Shown: positions 7,714-16,492, counted from the stretch's first letter. The stretch is DNA of 64,000 bases from Pontibacillus chungwhensis BH030062 (GCF_000770675.1 NZ_AVBG01000004.1:62001-126000); one strand, 5' to 3'. The notes: generated by a model from the letters alone, not told the origin. Program-made: numbers and translations.

Positions 7714-8627
7714 GCTGACTCCTTTTTCTGTCGTTTACAATTCTTAGCGGTAGGTACGTCCCTACTCACTGCAAGTCCAAGTACAGATAATAAAAATAAA
7801 CTACTATTATAGGTTAGTGGACTAAACGGATGAGTTAGCGTACTTGGGTCCGCCATGATCGCCGATGCGGTAAGGATGGGAAAAGCAAATACTTGCAGAT
7901 AATACAGCCGCCTTCGCCTCTTTATAACCCACCATGATAGACCAAACAATATTTCAGCAATCCCCATCCAAAATACAACAGAATTTGCTGACACTGAGAG
8001 GGGCAGTAAACTTTCTGCTAGCGCTATTTCTTCTGGGTGCTTATATAAGACTTTAGGAATCAACCCGTGGTAGATCCATATGAAAGAGAAGAAAAAGGAT
8101 AGAATCCAATAAGCAAAAAACTGCAAGTACTGAGACTTAGGCGTCATCCCCTTTTCAAGCCACCGTTTAAGAACGTCAAAGCTCAGTGCTGTTGCCCAGC
8201 CAATCATAGGACGAAAGAACAACCGGTCCACCCACGCTCCCAGCGTACCAAATCTGGTTTGATAATCGTATTGAGTTAGGAATGTCATATCCTTATCAGC
8301 TTTCGGGATGTACTTCCAATAGCCTTTCCCTTCTGTAATAATAGAGATCTTCTGATCTGTACCAAAGTGAAGGGAGGATGTCCTCGAACCATCTTTACCA
8401 TCATGAGTGCCCTTACTTCTCCCCCATCCTTCTACTGAAAGACCAAGACCAATATTGGTTCTGTATGTAAACTCTTGTGGATCATCTTCACGTTCCTTGG
8501 GTTGATAAGAAATCGAAGAAAAGCGAAGATCCCACTGTTCATGCAAACCGGGATTTTGTGAAGCTTCCCACAAATCCTCCATTTCTGCATGAATAGGAAT
8601 TTCTACATAGATGGAATTCTTTTTCAT
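7710..8627 (-). CDS. SRPBCC domain fused to DoxX-like membrane domain
   Basis: 305 aa. Residues 1-150 resemble an SRPBCC (START-like, hydrophobic-ligand-binding) domain: VEIPIHAEMEDLWEASQNPG, then WDLRFSSISY and RTNIGLGLSVEGWGRS. Residues about 165-300 hold four hydrophobic helices of DoxX type (FWMGIAEILFGLSWWVIKRR). ATG 8627 is used because AAGGAG is correctly spaced; GTG 8633 lies inside the ribosome site. It heads a three-gene overlapping operon. A role in membrane lipid or quinone handling is plausible but not shown. Confidence 0.7.
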   Translation of the reverse strand: MKKNSIYVEIPIHAEMEDLWEASQNPGLHEQWDLRFSSISYQPKEREDDPQEFTYRTNIGLGLSVEGWGRSKGTHDGKDGSRTSSLHFGTDQKISIITEGKGYWKYIPKADKDMTFLTQYDYQTRFGTLGAWVDRLFFRPMIGWATALSFDVLKRWLEKGMTPKSQYLQFFAYWILSFFFSFIWIYHGLIPKVLYKHPEEIALAESLLPLSVSANSVVFWMGIAEILFGLSWWVIKRRRRLYYLQVFAFPILTASAIMADPSTLTHPFSPLTYNSSLFLLSVLGLAVSRDVPTAKNCKRQKKESA

Positions 8628-8763
8628 TATCACCTCTCCTTTTCTATCTCTTCTATTTTATTTATAAGTGTAGCAGGAATAACAAGATTCTGATAATCCT
8701 AATTAGAGGCATTTAGACCTAATTTCATCTAAAACACTAACCGACTAAGACATTATCATTTTA

Positions 8764-8778
8764 TTTTTTCTGAAAATT
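8764..8778 (+). promoter_or_regulatory. CodY box before the OCD-symporter operon
   Basis: TTTTTTCTGAAAATT matches the CodY consensus at 13 of 15 positions, lacking only the first two A residues. It lies 40 bp upstream of the first start codon, which suggests repression in amino-acid-rich conditions. Confidence 0.6.
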
Positions 8779-8817
8779 TTGTTAATATGGTGAACTATAA
8801 GAAAGGAGGAATTATTT

Positions 8818-9753
8818 TTGAACGTTAGATCCAAAGAAGAAATTACAGAACACTATTCGATGCAAGAGACTATGCAGGCTATTGAATCATTCTACCAGAC
8901 TGGGGACAAATCCTATATTTCCCCTGACCGAATGCACATTAATGATGGGAAGAATACCGCTTTATTGATGCCTGCTTTTTATGGAGATTACTATGCGACG
9001 AAGCTTGTTGGAGTTGCTCCAGAGAACTCGCAGGCTGGGAAAGATACGATCCATGGGCTTATGATTCTTCATAACCGCAAGACAATGGAACCATTATTAC
9101 TGTGTGATGCGATCGCCATTACCGCATTACGAACAGGAGCGCTCGGAGGCCTCGGGATGTCCTACCTTGCGAAGAAAGACGCGAAAACACTCGGCATTAT
9201 TGGAACCGGGACCCAAGGGTGGAGTCACTTACAGTCCGCGCTCGTTGCTAGGGACATTGAGGAAGTCCATATCTTTAACAGAACGAGAGAAAAAGCAGAA
9301 GATTTTAAGGAGAGAGCTGAAGAAACCTTTCCAAATGTAACGTTCAGCGTTTCCACTGCTGAAACGCTAGTTAGAGCCTCAGATATAATCGTCACCACAA
9401 CGACCTCATCCAAACCTGTATTACCCCATTTAAGTCCATCCGAATGGACAGGAAAGTTACTTGTGGGTGTGGGATCATTCCGTCCTGATATGCAGGAGAT
9501 CTCAGATGATGTATTACAACATGCAGATGACATATACGTGGATGCGCCATCTGCCTTACACGAATCAGGAGATATGATTCGTGCCAAAGCATTAAGAAGT
9601 AACCTTGAAAATGCATGGGACTTAGAGAAAATCATTACAGAACAACATTCACCAACAGCTCCTGAAGAAAAACTCATTGTGTTCAAATCTGTCGGCGCGT
9701 CCATTTTTGATCTTGTCGTCTTTCAATCTGTTTACGAAAAACTCTATCAATAA
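8818..9753 (+). CDS. Ornithine cyclodeaminase / mu-crystallin family dehydrogenase
   Basis: 311-aa cytosolic NAD(P)-dependent enzyme. The substrate part has LMPAFYGDYYATKLVGV with the conserved lysine, and AITALRTGALGGLG; the Rossmann part has GIIGTGTQGWSHLQSAL. Members include ornithine cyclodeaminase, alanine dehydrogenase and pyrroline-2-carboxylate or ketimine reductases, and the sequence alone does not decide which. TTG 8818 follows GAAAGGAGG. It heads an operon with a small membrane protein and a sodium symporter, so it probably catabolises the imported amino or imino acid. A CodY box precedes it. Confidence 0.88.
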   Translation: MNVRSKEEITEHYSMQETMQAIESFYQTGDKSYISPDRMHINDGKNTALLMPAFYGDYYATKLVGVAPENSQAGKDTIHGLMILHNRKTMEPLLLCDAIAITALRTGALGGLGMSYLAKKDAKTLGIIGTGTQGWSHLQSALVARDIEEVHIFNRTREKAEDFKERAEETFPNVTFSVSTAETLVRASDIIVTTTTSSKPVLPHLSPSEWTGKLLVGVGSFRPDMQEISDDVLQHADDIYVDAPSALHESGDMIRAKALRSNLENAWDLEKIITEQHSPTAPEEKLIVFKSVGASIFDLVVFQSVYEKLYQ

Positions 9754-9773
9754 TAAGGGAGTGGAATGGCTAA

Positions 9774-9998
9774 ATGGAGAAATTAACGAAAAAAAAGTGG
9801 AAAGACCCAGGCATTATCATGGTCATCCTCTTATCAACAATAGCTTTGATCTTTTGGATTTGGTGGCCAACTGATACTTACATAGGCGGCATCTCCCTAG
9901 TAGGATGGGCCATGTTCGCCTGCTTCTTCATATGGCTCGCATTAACGGTAATCTATGTCATTTGGATGGAAAAAATAGAGAAGCATGAAGCTGAATAA
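9774..9998 (+). CDS. Small two-TM protein, probable symporter partner
   Basis: 74 aa with two membrane helices (IIMVILLSTIALIFWIWW and GWAMFACFFIWLALTVIYVI) and a charged C-terminal tail. It lies 20 bp after the cyclodeaminase-family gene and 11 bp before an SSS symporter. Many SSS symporters are preceded by such a short two-helix protein (DUF485- or DUF3311-like), thought to be a subunit or assembly factor. GGGAGTGG precedes the ATG. Assignment rests on topology and position. Confidence 0.75.
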   Translation: MEKLTKKKWKDPGIIMVILLSTIALIFWIWWPTDTYIGGISLVGWAMFACFFIWLALTVIYVIWMEKIEKHEAE

Positions 9999-10009
9999 GG
10001 AGTGAGTTT

Positions 10010-11446
10010 ATGCAAATAATGGAAGCCACAATACTTGGAATTTATTTATTAATTATGACCGGGATTGGCATTTGGTTTGCTAAGAGAGCCCACTCTTCTG
10101 AAGGGGACTATTGGACAGCGGGTGGTAAGATTAATAGCTTTGTTGGCTCATTCGCCTTCTTCGCTGCCGTAGCGAGTTCTAGTTCTCTAATGGGGGCTGT
10201 TGGCTCGGGTGTCGCCTTAGGTATACCTTTCTTGCTAGCCTATGGATTCGGGGCAGTAGCCATCCCTTCGTTTGCTATGTTTCTTATATCTGGTCAAATC
10301 AGACGAGCTGGGGTTAAAACATTACCTGAATTCTTTAAAACGAGATACGGAAAGTCGGTACAGATTGTATCCGCTATTATTGTTGTCTTTTGTATGACCT
10401 TTTACATGATCCCTCAATTGACAGCTTCTGGTTTAATTGGATCCTACGTATTAGGCATTGATTATGTAACAGCAGTCATCATCTTAGGACTAGGTTTTAC
10501 GTTATATGCAGCGCTTGGTGGAATGTGGGCCATTACATATACGGACTTAATTCAAGGTGCCGTTATGGTTATTGGAATGTTTATCTTAACGATTATCATC
10601 TTGATGGACCATGGTGGAGTCAGCACATTAATCCAAGATGCACTGGCTGTTGATCCACAGTTTGGTGATGTTACGCAACCTTGGATGTCGTACTTTGGTT
10701 TATTTGTTGCGTTTTTATGGTTCGGAGTTGTCTCCCCTTCAGCTGTTATGAGGAACTTTGCAGCTCGTGACGCGAAGACAGCTCGGCGCTCAGCATTAGG
10801 AGCTTGTTTCCTATATGTTACGGTCTTTATATTCGGCTTCTTCATTGCTTCAGCAGGCGCTGGCTTAGGCATTGCTGATTCTCTGGAGAACCAGGATATG
10901 ATCTTCATCTCAGTCATTGAACACTATATGCCCCCTATTCTAGCTGGGGTTATGTTAGCAGGGTTATTGGCAGCGATTATGTCTTCTGCTGATGCGATGC
11001 TACTCGCTGTTGCCGCAGGAATTGCACATGATATTTATAAGGAACACATCAACAAAGATGCTTCCGAGAAAACGGTTACTCGACTAGGTCTTGTCGTTAT
11101 GATCCTGGCTAGTGTGGTCGGAATTATCTTCGCCATCGATCCGCCTCAACTTATTGCCGTCATGGTTGGTTGGGTAAGTGGTGCTATGCTCTCGGCATTT
11201 GGATTCCCGTTAGTACTAGGATTATGGTGGAAACGGGCGAATACAGCAGGAGCTCTAGCAGGAATGGTAGGTGGTACGGCTACGTTTATCATTATGGCAC
11301 TACTCCCTTCTGCTCTAGTATCAGAACACCTGGTGTCTGCTCCCGTTTCTGCTATCTTAACCATCGGCGTAAGCCTTATGACAGCTTCGCCTTCTCAATC
11401 TACTCAACTTCAAGTAGATCAGTATCATACCAACATACAAGCATAA
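10010..11446 (+). CDS. Sodium:solute symporter (SSS family)
   Basis: 478-aa membrane transporter with about 13 helices. WTAGGKINSFVGSFAFFAAVASSSSLMG, the ALGGMWAITYTDLIQG region and GLLAAIMSSADAMLLA (Na+ site serines) are classic for SSS proteins such as PutP and PanF. Substrate is not readable; the co-transcribed cyclodeaminase-family enzyme points to proline, ornithine or a related amino acid. AGGAGTGAG precedes the ATG. The gene has CodY-linked control through the upstream box and is followed 12 bp later by an uncharacterised gene. Confidence 0.92.
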   Translation: MQIMEATILGIYLLIMTGIGIWFAKRAHSSEGDYWTAGGKINSFVGSFAFFAAVASSSSLMGAVGSGVALGIPFLLAYGFGAVAIPSFAMFLISGQIRRAGVKTLPEFFKTRYGKSVQIVSAIIVVFCMTFYMIPQLTASGLIGSYVLGIDYVTAVIILGLGFTLYAALGGMWAITYTDLIQGAVMVIGMFILTIIILMDHGGVSTLIQDALAVDPQFGDVTQPWMSYFGLFVAFLWFGVVSPSAVMRNFAARDAKTARRSALGACFLYVTVFIFGFFIASAGAGLGIADSLENQDMIFISVIEHYMPPILAGVMLAGLLAAIMSSADAMLLAVAAGIAHDIYKEHINKDASEKTVTRLGLVVMILASVVGIIFAIDPPQLIAVMVGWVSGAMLSAFGFPLVLGLWWKRANTAGALAGMVGGTATFIIMALLPSALVSEHLVSAPVSAILTIGVSLMTASPSQSTQLQVDQYHTNIQA

Positions 11447-11458
11447 GCAGGTGATTGA

Positions 11459-12025
11459 ATGAATGTGACGATCTTAGGCGAAGAAAAGATTCAGGAAACC
11501 GATCTACCCACATCTATTTATAAGAGCGTTAAGCCCACGTTACGATGGAATCGAAATTTCAGTCAAAAAACGGTTCAGGAAGGAATGATAAAAAAAGAGA
11601 GAGTCTATCATCCTATGTGGATTGTTAAACTGCTTGTCATAGCAGACCGGAAACCTTTTAAATCTAAAGTAACGCCTAACATGGTATTTATCGATGCAAT
11701 TTCAGGATATCGGGGGTTGTTTCCGAGCATTCCACCTACTGCTCAGAAACAAGTGAACTCCTCTGACGTTAAGAAAGCCGTAATTTCAAAGGATGATTTG
11801 TTCACACGTTATTTGCCAGATGTGCAGGACAAGCAAATCAACAGAAACTACGTCCTTAAAAAACCGAGATATGAAATTAAAGAAGCAGAGTTGGTGTATG
11901 TACCTCTGTGGGAGGTTGAGTTACACACACCTTTCTTAACCAAATCCTACTATATTAACGGAAATACAGGTGAATCAGAAGAGTTAATGCTAGAATTAAC
12001 ACAGTCTAATACATGGAAACTGTAA
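11459..12025 (+). CDS. Uncharacterised 188-aa protein
   Basis: No signal peptide or membrane segment is seen. The sequence is basic in the N-terminal half (SVKPTLRWNRNFSQKTVQEG) with a repeated YHPMWIVKLL / YVPLWEVELH pattern, suggesting two copies of one fold: a tryptophan-containing strand followed by a residue stretch ending in GYRG or GNTG. That internal repetition resembles PepSY-like modules, but I do not recognise the family. It ends the cyclodeaminase-symporter operon, 12 bp after the symporter, and is followed by a strong terminator. Function unknown. Confidence 0.7.
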   Translation: MNVTILGEEKIQETDLPTSIYKSVKPTLRWNRNFSQKTVQEGMIKKERVYHPMWIVKLLVIADRKPFKSKVTPNMVFIDAISGYRGLFPSIPPTAQKQVNSSDVKKAVISKDDLFTRYLPDVQDKQINRNYVLKKPRYEIKEAELVYVPLWEVELHTPFLTKSYYINGNTGESEELMLELTQSNTWKL

Positions 12026-12027
12026 AG

Positions 12028-12068
12028 AAAACACCTCAAGCAGATCCGCTTCTGCTTGAGGTGTTTTT
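12028..12068 (+). terminator. Terminator of the OCD-symporter operon
   Basis: The perfect arms ACACCTCAAGCAGA and TCTGCTTGAGGTGT flank a 6-base loop and are followed by a T-run. Confidence 0.92.
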
Positions 12069-12090
12069 GGCTCTATAATTTATCCATCTC

Positions 12091-12699
12091 CTACTCGCTA
12101 TGCTTAGATGCTTCTTCTTTAAAGCGTTCAATGAGGTTTCCAGGAGAACCCTCATCATATTTTTCTCGTAGTTTAGGAATCAGTTTTTCAAATAAAACAG
12201 CCAGTTCATAATGGTCCCGATCAAACGAATGATTGAATTCTTTCGGGGTCATTCCGAGTGCCTCGGCAACTGCTTGTTGTTCCATCACTTCCATTTGATC
12301 CGGTCCTTCTTCTATATAACGATCCACCTCTTCAGCCGTTACCTTAACTTCATATGCTTTCTTGGCGTGCCTTTTCCAATCCTTTTGTTCCTGATGGGAT
12401 TCTTTTGCTTGTTCTAGCACCATTTCTTCCTTTATATTGTCATTTCCATTTCGTTTGGATTGATAAATAATGCGTGTAATCCATTTCTCTACTTCCTCGT
12501 CATGAACACCAAACGCTTCCGCTTCTGTAGCGGATTCTTTAAACATTTCTTTATACTCATCAAACGTATGCTCTTCCTCTTTCATGACCGCTTGATCTTC
12601 ATTTTCCGGCTCTCCTGCTTTCGCCTCTTCACTTGGGACGGACTGACAGCCTGTTAATAAAACGGTGCCAAAAATCGCATAAGCTATTAATTTGTTCAC
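12091..12699 (-). CDS. Lipoprotein with helical chaperone-like domain
   Basis: 202 aa. The signal peptide ends in LLTGC (cysteine about 18), so the mature protein is lipid-anchored outside the membrane. The rest is acidic and helical. VTAEEVDRYIEEGPDQMEVM followed by an ALGMTPKEFNHSFDRDHYEL segment recalls the helical N-terminal domain of SurA/PrsA foldases, but no rotamase domain follows; similarity is impressionistic. GTG 12699 follows GAGTGTTGAGG. A one-base-shorter copy of the 19-bp promoter motif lies upstream. It is convergent with the preceding operon. Confidence 0.7.
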   Translation of the reverse strand: MNKLIAYAIFGTVLLTGCQSVPSEEAKAGEPENEDQAVMKEEEHTFDEYKEMFKESATEAEAFGVHDEEVEKWITRIIYQSKRNGNDNIKEEMVLEQAKESHQEQKDWKRHAKKAYEVKVTAEEVDRYIEEGPDQMEVMEQQAVAEALGMTPKEFNHSFDRDHYELAVLFEKLIPKLREKYDEGSPGNLIERFKEEASKHSE

Positions 12700-12726
12700 C
12701 TCAACACTCCCTATCCTCGCGATTCT

Positions 12727-12744
12727 TATCCAATTATTTCAAAA
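12727..12744 (-). promoter_or_regulatory. Repeated promoter-region motif, copy 3
   Basis: On the minus strand TTTTGAAATAATTGGATA differs from copies 1 and 2 only by loss of one base. It lies about 28 bp before the lipoprotein start. Confidence 0.4.
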
Positions 12745-12775
12745 GATAGTGCTGAACTCAACCAATTATTAAGCC

Positions 12776-12816
12776 TTATAAAAACAGAGGGCTTGGTTCA
12801 TTCACCAATGCCCTCT
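12776..12816 (-). terminator. Terminator of the ALS-like/ALDH operon
   Basis: The hairpin AGAGGGC-TTGGT / ACCAA-TGCCCTCT is followed on the minus strand by TGTTTTTA. Confidence 0.75.
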
Positions 12817-12820
12817 TCCA

Positions 12821-14251
12821 CTATTTCAATTTCACTCCATAAAACTTCATCTCTGTCATATCCTCAATCGCATACTTAACACCTTCTCGTCCAATACCAC
12901 TTTGTTTAACACCACCATAAGGATGATTATCCTGGCGATACGTAGAGATTTCGTTAATCCATACCCCGCCCATCTCAATCTGGTCTGCCACTCTAAAAGC
13001 TCGATTAATGTCCTTAGTGAAAACGCCCGCCTGAAGACCATAAATCGAATCATTCGCCGCTTGAACTACTTCTTGTTCCGTGTCAAATGGAATAATCGAA
13101 ACAATTGGTGCAAATACTTCATCTGCGATGATCTTCATGTCGCTTTTAACATTTGTCATAATGGTTGGTGTAAGAAGTGTACCATTTTGTTCTCCACCTG
13201 TTTCAATTTTCGCACCATTTTTCACGGCATCATCGATCCATGTTTTCGCTCGTTCTGCCGCTTCTTCTGTAATCATTGGTCCAAAGTCCGTATGTTCATC
13301 AAGTGGATCACCGATTGTTAGATCTTCAGTTTGGGATTTATATTCCGCCAAGAATGATTCCAACAGGGAGCGGTGCACGTATATGCGCTGAGCTGATATA
13401 CATACTTGGCCCGAAAAAGCAAAAGCCCCTTTAACTAAGTCTGTTACCACTTCATTTACATCAGCATCTTCAAATAAAATGTTAGGCGAATTTGAACCAA
13501 GCTCAAGCGTTACCTTTTTGAACCCTGCTTTTTCACGAATTCTTCTCCCCACAGGAAGACTACCCGTAAAGGTTACTTTATGAACTTTATCATGCTCAAC
13601 TAAAGGATCTCCTAATTCTTCCCCTAACCCAAGAACTAAGTTTAAAGCTCCAACAGGTAGCCCTGCTTCATGGAACAGTTTTACGAGCATGTAAGCTGAA
13701 ACAGGTGTTTTCTCAGCAGGTTTGAACACAATCGTATTCCCTGCTGCAATCGCTGGAGCTAATTTATGAAGGGAAAGATTGAGCGGGAAGTTAAATGGTG
13801 TAATAGCTGCAACAACACCGAGTGGCATACGTTTTGTAAAGCCTAATCTTCCCTGACCACCAATTGCAGCATCCATCGGAATCACTTCTCCATTAATGTC
13901 TTTCGCTTGTTCAGAAGCAAAGCGAAGCACCTGTACCGAACGTTGCACCTCTCCTCGACTAAATTTTATAGGCTTACCCGCTTCTCTAGAGATGATTTGA
14001 GCAAAATCATTTTCTCTCTCTTCCAAGAGATCAGCAGCCTTACGTAAAATATCCGCTCGTTTATGCGCTGGCATTTCTTTCATCGTATCGTGAAACGTTG
14101 AAAAGCTTACATCAATTGCTTCGTGTAAGTCTTCCTCTTTCGCTAGAGCCATTTTTGCTACGACTTCCTGATTATAAGGATTTTTTACTTCTAGAGATTT
14201 TCTCGTTTCATCTTTATACTCTTCGCCGTTAATGATTGAACTGATCCTCAT
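12821..14251 (-). CDS. NAD(P)-dependent aldehyde dehydrogenase
   Basis: 476-aa soluble enzyme that oxidises an aldehyde to its acid. TPFNFPLN (cofactor loop), FTGSLPVGRRI, VTLELGSNSPNILFEDAD (general-base Glu, about 250) and FSGQVCISAQR (nucleophilic Cys, about 285) are all intact. The glycine-to-serine change in ELGSNSP is seen in the lactaldehyde/glyceraldehyde-3-phosphate-type branch. It lies ten bases after a ThDP-dependent acetolactate-synthase-like enzyme on the same strand and likely oxidises the aldehyde or a product of that enzyme. ATG 14251 and ATG 14254 are both possible. Confidence 0.9.
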   Translation of the reverse strand: MRISSIINGEEYKDETRKSLEVKNPYNQEVVAKMALAKEEDLHEAIDVSFSTFHDTMKEMPAHKRADILRKAADLLEERENDFAQIISREAGKPIKFSRGEVQRSVQVLRFASEQAKDINGEVIPMDAAIGGQGRLGFTKRMPLGVVAAITPFNFPLNLSLHKLAPAIAAGNTIVFKPAEKTPVSAYMLVKLFHEAGLPVGALNLVLGLGEELGDPLVEHDKVHKVTFTGSLPVGRRIREKAGFKKVTLELGSNSPNILFEDADVNEVVTDLVKGAFAFSGQVCISAQRIYVHRSLLESFLAEYKSQTEDLTIGDPLDEHTDFGPMITEEAAERAKTWIDDAVKNGAKIETGGEQNGTLLTPTIMTNVKSDMKIIADEVFAPIVSIIPFDTEQEVVQAANDSIYGLQAGVFTKDINRAFRVADQIEMGGVWINEISTYRQDNHPYGGVKQSGIGREGVKYAIEDMTEMKFYGVKLK

Positions 14252-14260
14252 CATGCCACC

Positions 14261-15895
14261 TCATTCACACGTTATGTTTTTCAGCTTTTCCGTTAACTTC
14301 ATATTTTCACTGTAATCAACTGGGCAATCAATTAACACTGGACGCTTCATAGCAACCGCTTTTTCAAGAGCAGGTTTCAAATCCTCTGCACGGTCCACTC
14401 GTATGCCTTCCATACCAAATGACTCAGCAAATTTTAGAAAGTCAGGGTTTCCAAATTCAATATGAGCGGGACGATCGAACTTCTTCAACTGATGCCATTC
14501 AATCAGACCATATCCTTCATCTCTCCATAGCAAAATGACGATCGGTAAATGTAACCTTACTGCCGTTTCGATGTCCGCTCCTGTCATAAGGAAGCCGCCG
14601 TCTCCACACACAGCTACAATGGTTTTATCCCTTTGTGCTAACTTTGCACCAATCGCACCTGGTACAGCCACACCCATCGAAGCTAGTCCATTTGATATGA
14701 GACAAGTGTTTGGTTGGGCTGCATGATACATTCGTGCAATCCACATTTTGTGAGCTCCGACATCTGATATCACAATATCATCATCGTTTAAAACTTCACG
14801 CAGATCTGAAATAATCCTCTGAGGCTTCATAGGAAAGCCTGCATCATTTCGATAGGATTCGAGCTCCGTAAGTGCTTTATTACGAATGGACCTAGCCCAC
14901 TCCAAATCGCGAGACTGCTCTGGCACCATTTCCATTAAGTGCTCCAAATTCTTCTTGATGTCTCCTACTACATTCAAGGAAACAGGATAATACGCATCAA
15001 CCTCAGCCTCTTCTGTGTCTATATGAAGGATTGGCGTCTCTCCTTTTTCGTTCCAGTTTTGAGGTGGGGTTTCAGCCATATCAAATCCAATGGTGAGGAT
15101 GAGGTCAGACTGCTTAAAGCCACATGTAATGTAGTCACCTCCGCTTAACCCAGCTGTAAGAAGACTTAACTCATCTTTCCATGACACGGCCCCTTTTCCC
15201 ATAAAGGAATGCACAACAGGGATTTGTGTTTTCTTAGCAAATTCACGAAGTTGCTTACTTCCTTTACAACGAGTCACGCCATTGCCAGCTAAAATCAAAG
15301 GAGACTGAGCTTTAGAAATTAAAAGAGCCGCTTCCTTTAAAACATCTTCACTCGCTCTAGGTAACACATGGTCTGTTATGTAAAGAGGATCAAGATCCAC
15401 TTCCATACCAGCAACATCTTCAGGTAAGTCGATGTGAGTCGCCCCTGGCTTCTCCCCGGCAGCTAGTTGATAGGCTTTCCGGACAACTTCCGGCACGATC
15501 TCCCCTGTCTTTATTTGGGCATTCCATTTCGTTACCGGCTCATAAATATCCACGAGGTCGTAATACTGGTGGGAAACCTTATGTTGGCGATTCAAACCAG
15601 CCTGCCCGGTTATCGCAATCAGTGGACAATGGTCCATATTTGCGTTTGCTACACCTGTTAATAAGTTTGTTGCCCCTGGTCCAAGCGTCGCCAAGCAGAC
15701 CCCTGGTTTACCGGTTAAACGACCGTAAGTCCCGGCCATGAAGGCTGCACTCGTTTCGTGACGCGTTGTAATAAATTCGATCTTCGAATCTTTAATAGCG
15801 TCCATCATATCAATATTTTCTTCACCTGGAACGCCAAAGATATATTCTACACCTTCATGTTCTAAACATTTAATAAGTAATTGTGCAACGTTCAT
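14261..15895 (-). CDS. ThDP-dependent acetolactate-synthase-like enzyme
   Basis: 544 aa with the three-domain ThDP fold. The catalytic glutamate is in TTRHETSAAFMAG (about residue 48); the central domain has the PLILAGNGV motif; the ThDP/Mg motif starts at GDGGFLMTGADIETA, with RDEGYGLIEW at the metal-binding end, where Asp stands in for the usual Asn. It matches catabolic acetolactate synthases and 2-oxoacid decarboxylases; which reaction it catalyses is not decided by sequence. ATG 15895 fits the AGGGAG site better than GTG 15904. Co-directional with an aldehyde dehydrogenase. Confidence 0.85.
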   Translation of the reverse strand: MNVAQLLIKCLEHEGVEYIFGVPGEENIDMMDAIKDSKIEFITTRHETSAAFMAGTYGRLTGKPGVCLATLGPGATNLLTGVANANMDHCPLIAITGQAGLNRQHKVSHQYYDLVDIYEPVTKWNAQIKTGEIVPEVVRKAYQLAAGEKPGATHIDLPEDVAGMEVDLDPLYITDHVLPRASEDVLKEAALLISKAQSPLILAGNGVTRCKGSKQLREFAKKTQIPVVHSFMGKGAVSWKDELSLLTAGLSGGDYITCGFKQSDLILTIGFDMAETPPQNWNEKGETPILHIDTEEAEVDAYYPVSLNVVGDIKKNLEHLMEMVPEQSRDLEWARSIRNKALTELESYRNDAGFPMKPQRIISDLREVLNDDDIVISDVGAHKMWIARMYHAAQPNTCLISNGLASMGVAVPGAIGAKLAQRDKTIVAVCGDGGFLMTGADIETAVRLHLPIVILLWRDEGYGLIEWHQLKKFDRPAHIEFGNPDFLKFAESFGMEGIRVDRAEDLKPALEKAVAMKRPVLIDCPVDYSENMKLTEKLKNITCE

Positions 15896-16240
15896 ATCTG
15901 TCACTCCCTAGTTTCAGTACTTTTAGGGTGTGTAACAAAGGTGATTCTTATGAGCAGAAGGTTAGAGCCTTCTCAACAAAGATGAGACAATTGTGTGTGG
16001 GGAAATGGTTCGGAGGAAAATGCAACTTCTAACCTGACCTAAGTCATAAATTCCAAAAGGAAAGTTACGTTACACTACAAGTAAGCAGTTCCGATACTAT
16101 ATTTTCTTTGGTAAAGTGTTGTGCGAGCTTTAATTCCATCATAATGCCTTTTATAATCACTACCAAAAACCACCATTGCTTGAGTATTTAAATTGATGTA
16201 AGGTAAACCTTTATAAATTCTGAATTAATGAGGTGAGAAT

Positions 16241-16420
16241 TTGGCTTCAAAGTTCTCCGTAGGTGATACCATCATAAAAAGATGTGCAAGTTGCCTTCAC
16301 GATAAACAAACTGTTCTAAAAGTAGATCCAAATGAGTTTACTGATAAAGTAGCCACTAGACTATGGGTTCAGTGCTCAAAATGTGGCACAAATGACAATA
16401 AACTAATGCTTGAAGAATAA
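16241..16420 (+). CDS. 59-aa zinc-ribbon protein
   Basis: Short gene starting at TTG 16241 after GAGGTGAG. The product has two CxxC pairs: KRCASCLHDK (Cys15, Cys18) and VQCSKCGTND (Cys45, Cys48), separated by a 26-residue stretch, which is a typical zinc ribbon arrangement. No other domain. It has its own terminator at 16461-16492 and lies divergent to the acetolactate-synthase-like gene. Small zinc ribbons of this kind may bind nucleic acid or a protein partner. Function unknown. Confidence 0.65.
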   Translation: MASKFSVGDTIIKRCASCLHDKQTVLKVDPNEFTDKVATRLWVQCSKCGTNDNKLMLEE

Positions 16421-16460
16421 TTCTCTGCATTTAAAGCTGCATTATCAGTTACTCCAACTA

Positions 16461-16492
16461 AGTAAGCAACCTAGTGTTGCTTACTCTTCTTT
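16461..16492 (+). terminator. Terminator of the zinc-ribbon gene
   Basis: The GTAAGCAAC / GTTGCTTAC stem around a CTAGT loop is followed by TCTTCTTT. It lies 40 bp after the stop. Confidence 0.65.

Noticed and set aside
9104-9704. Several ORFs of 70-159 codons opposite or within the cyclodeaminase-family gene
   Set aside because: They are shadows of a clearly conserved gene, without ribosome sites or recognisable products.
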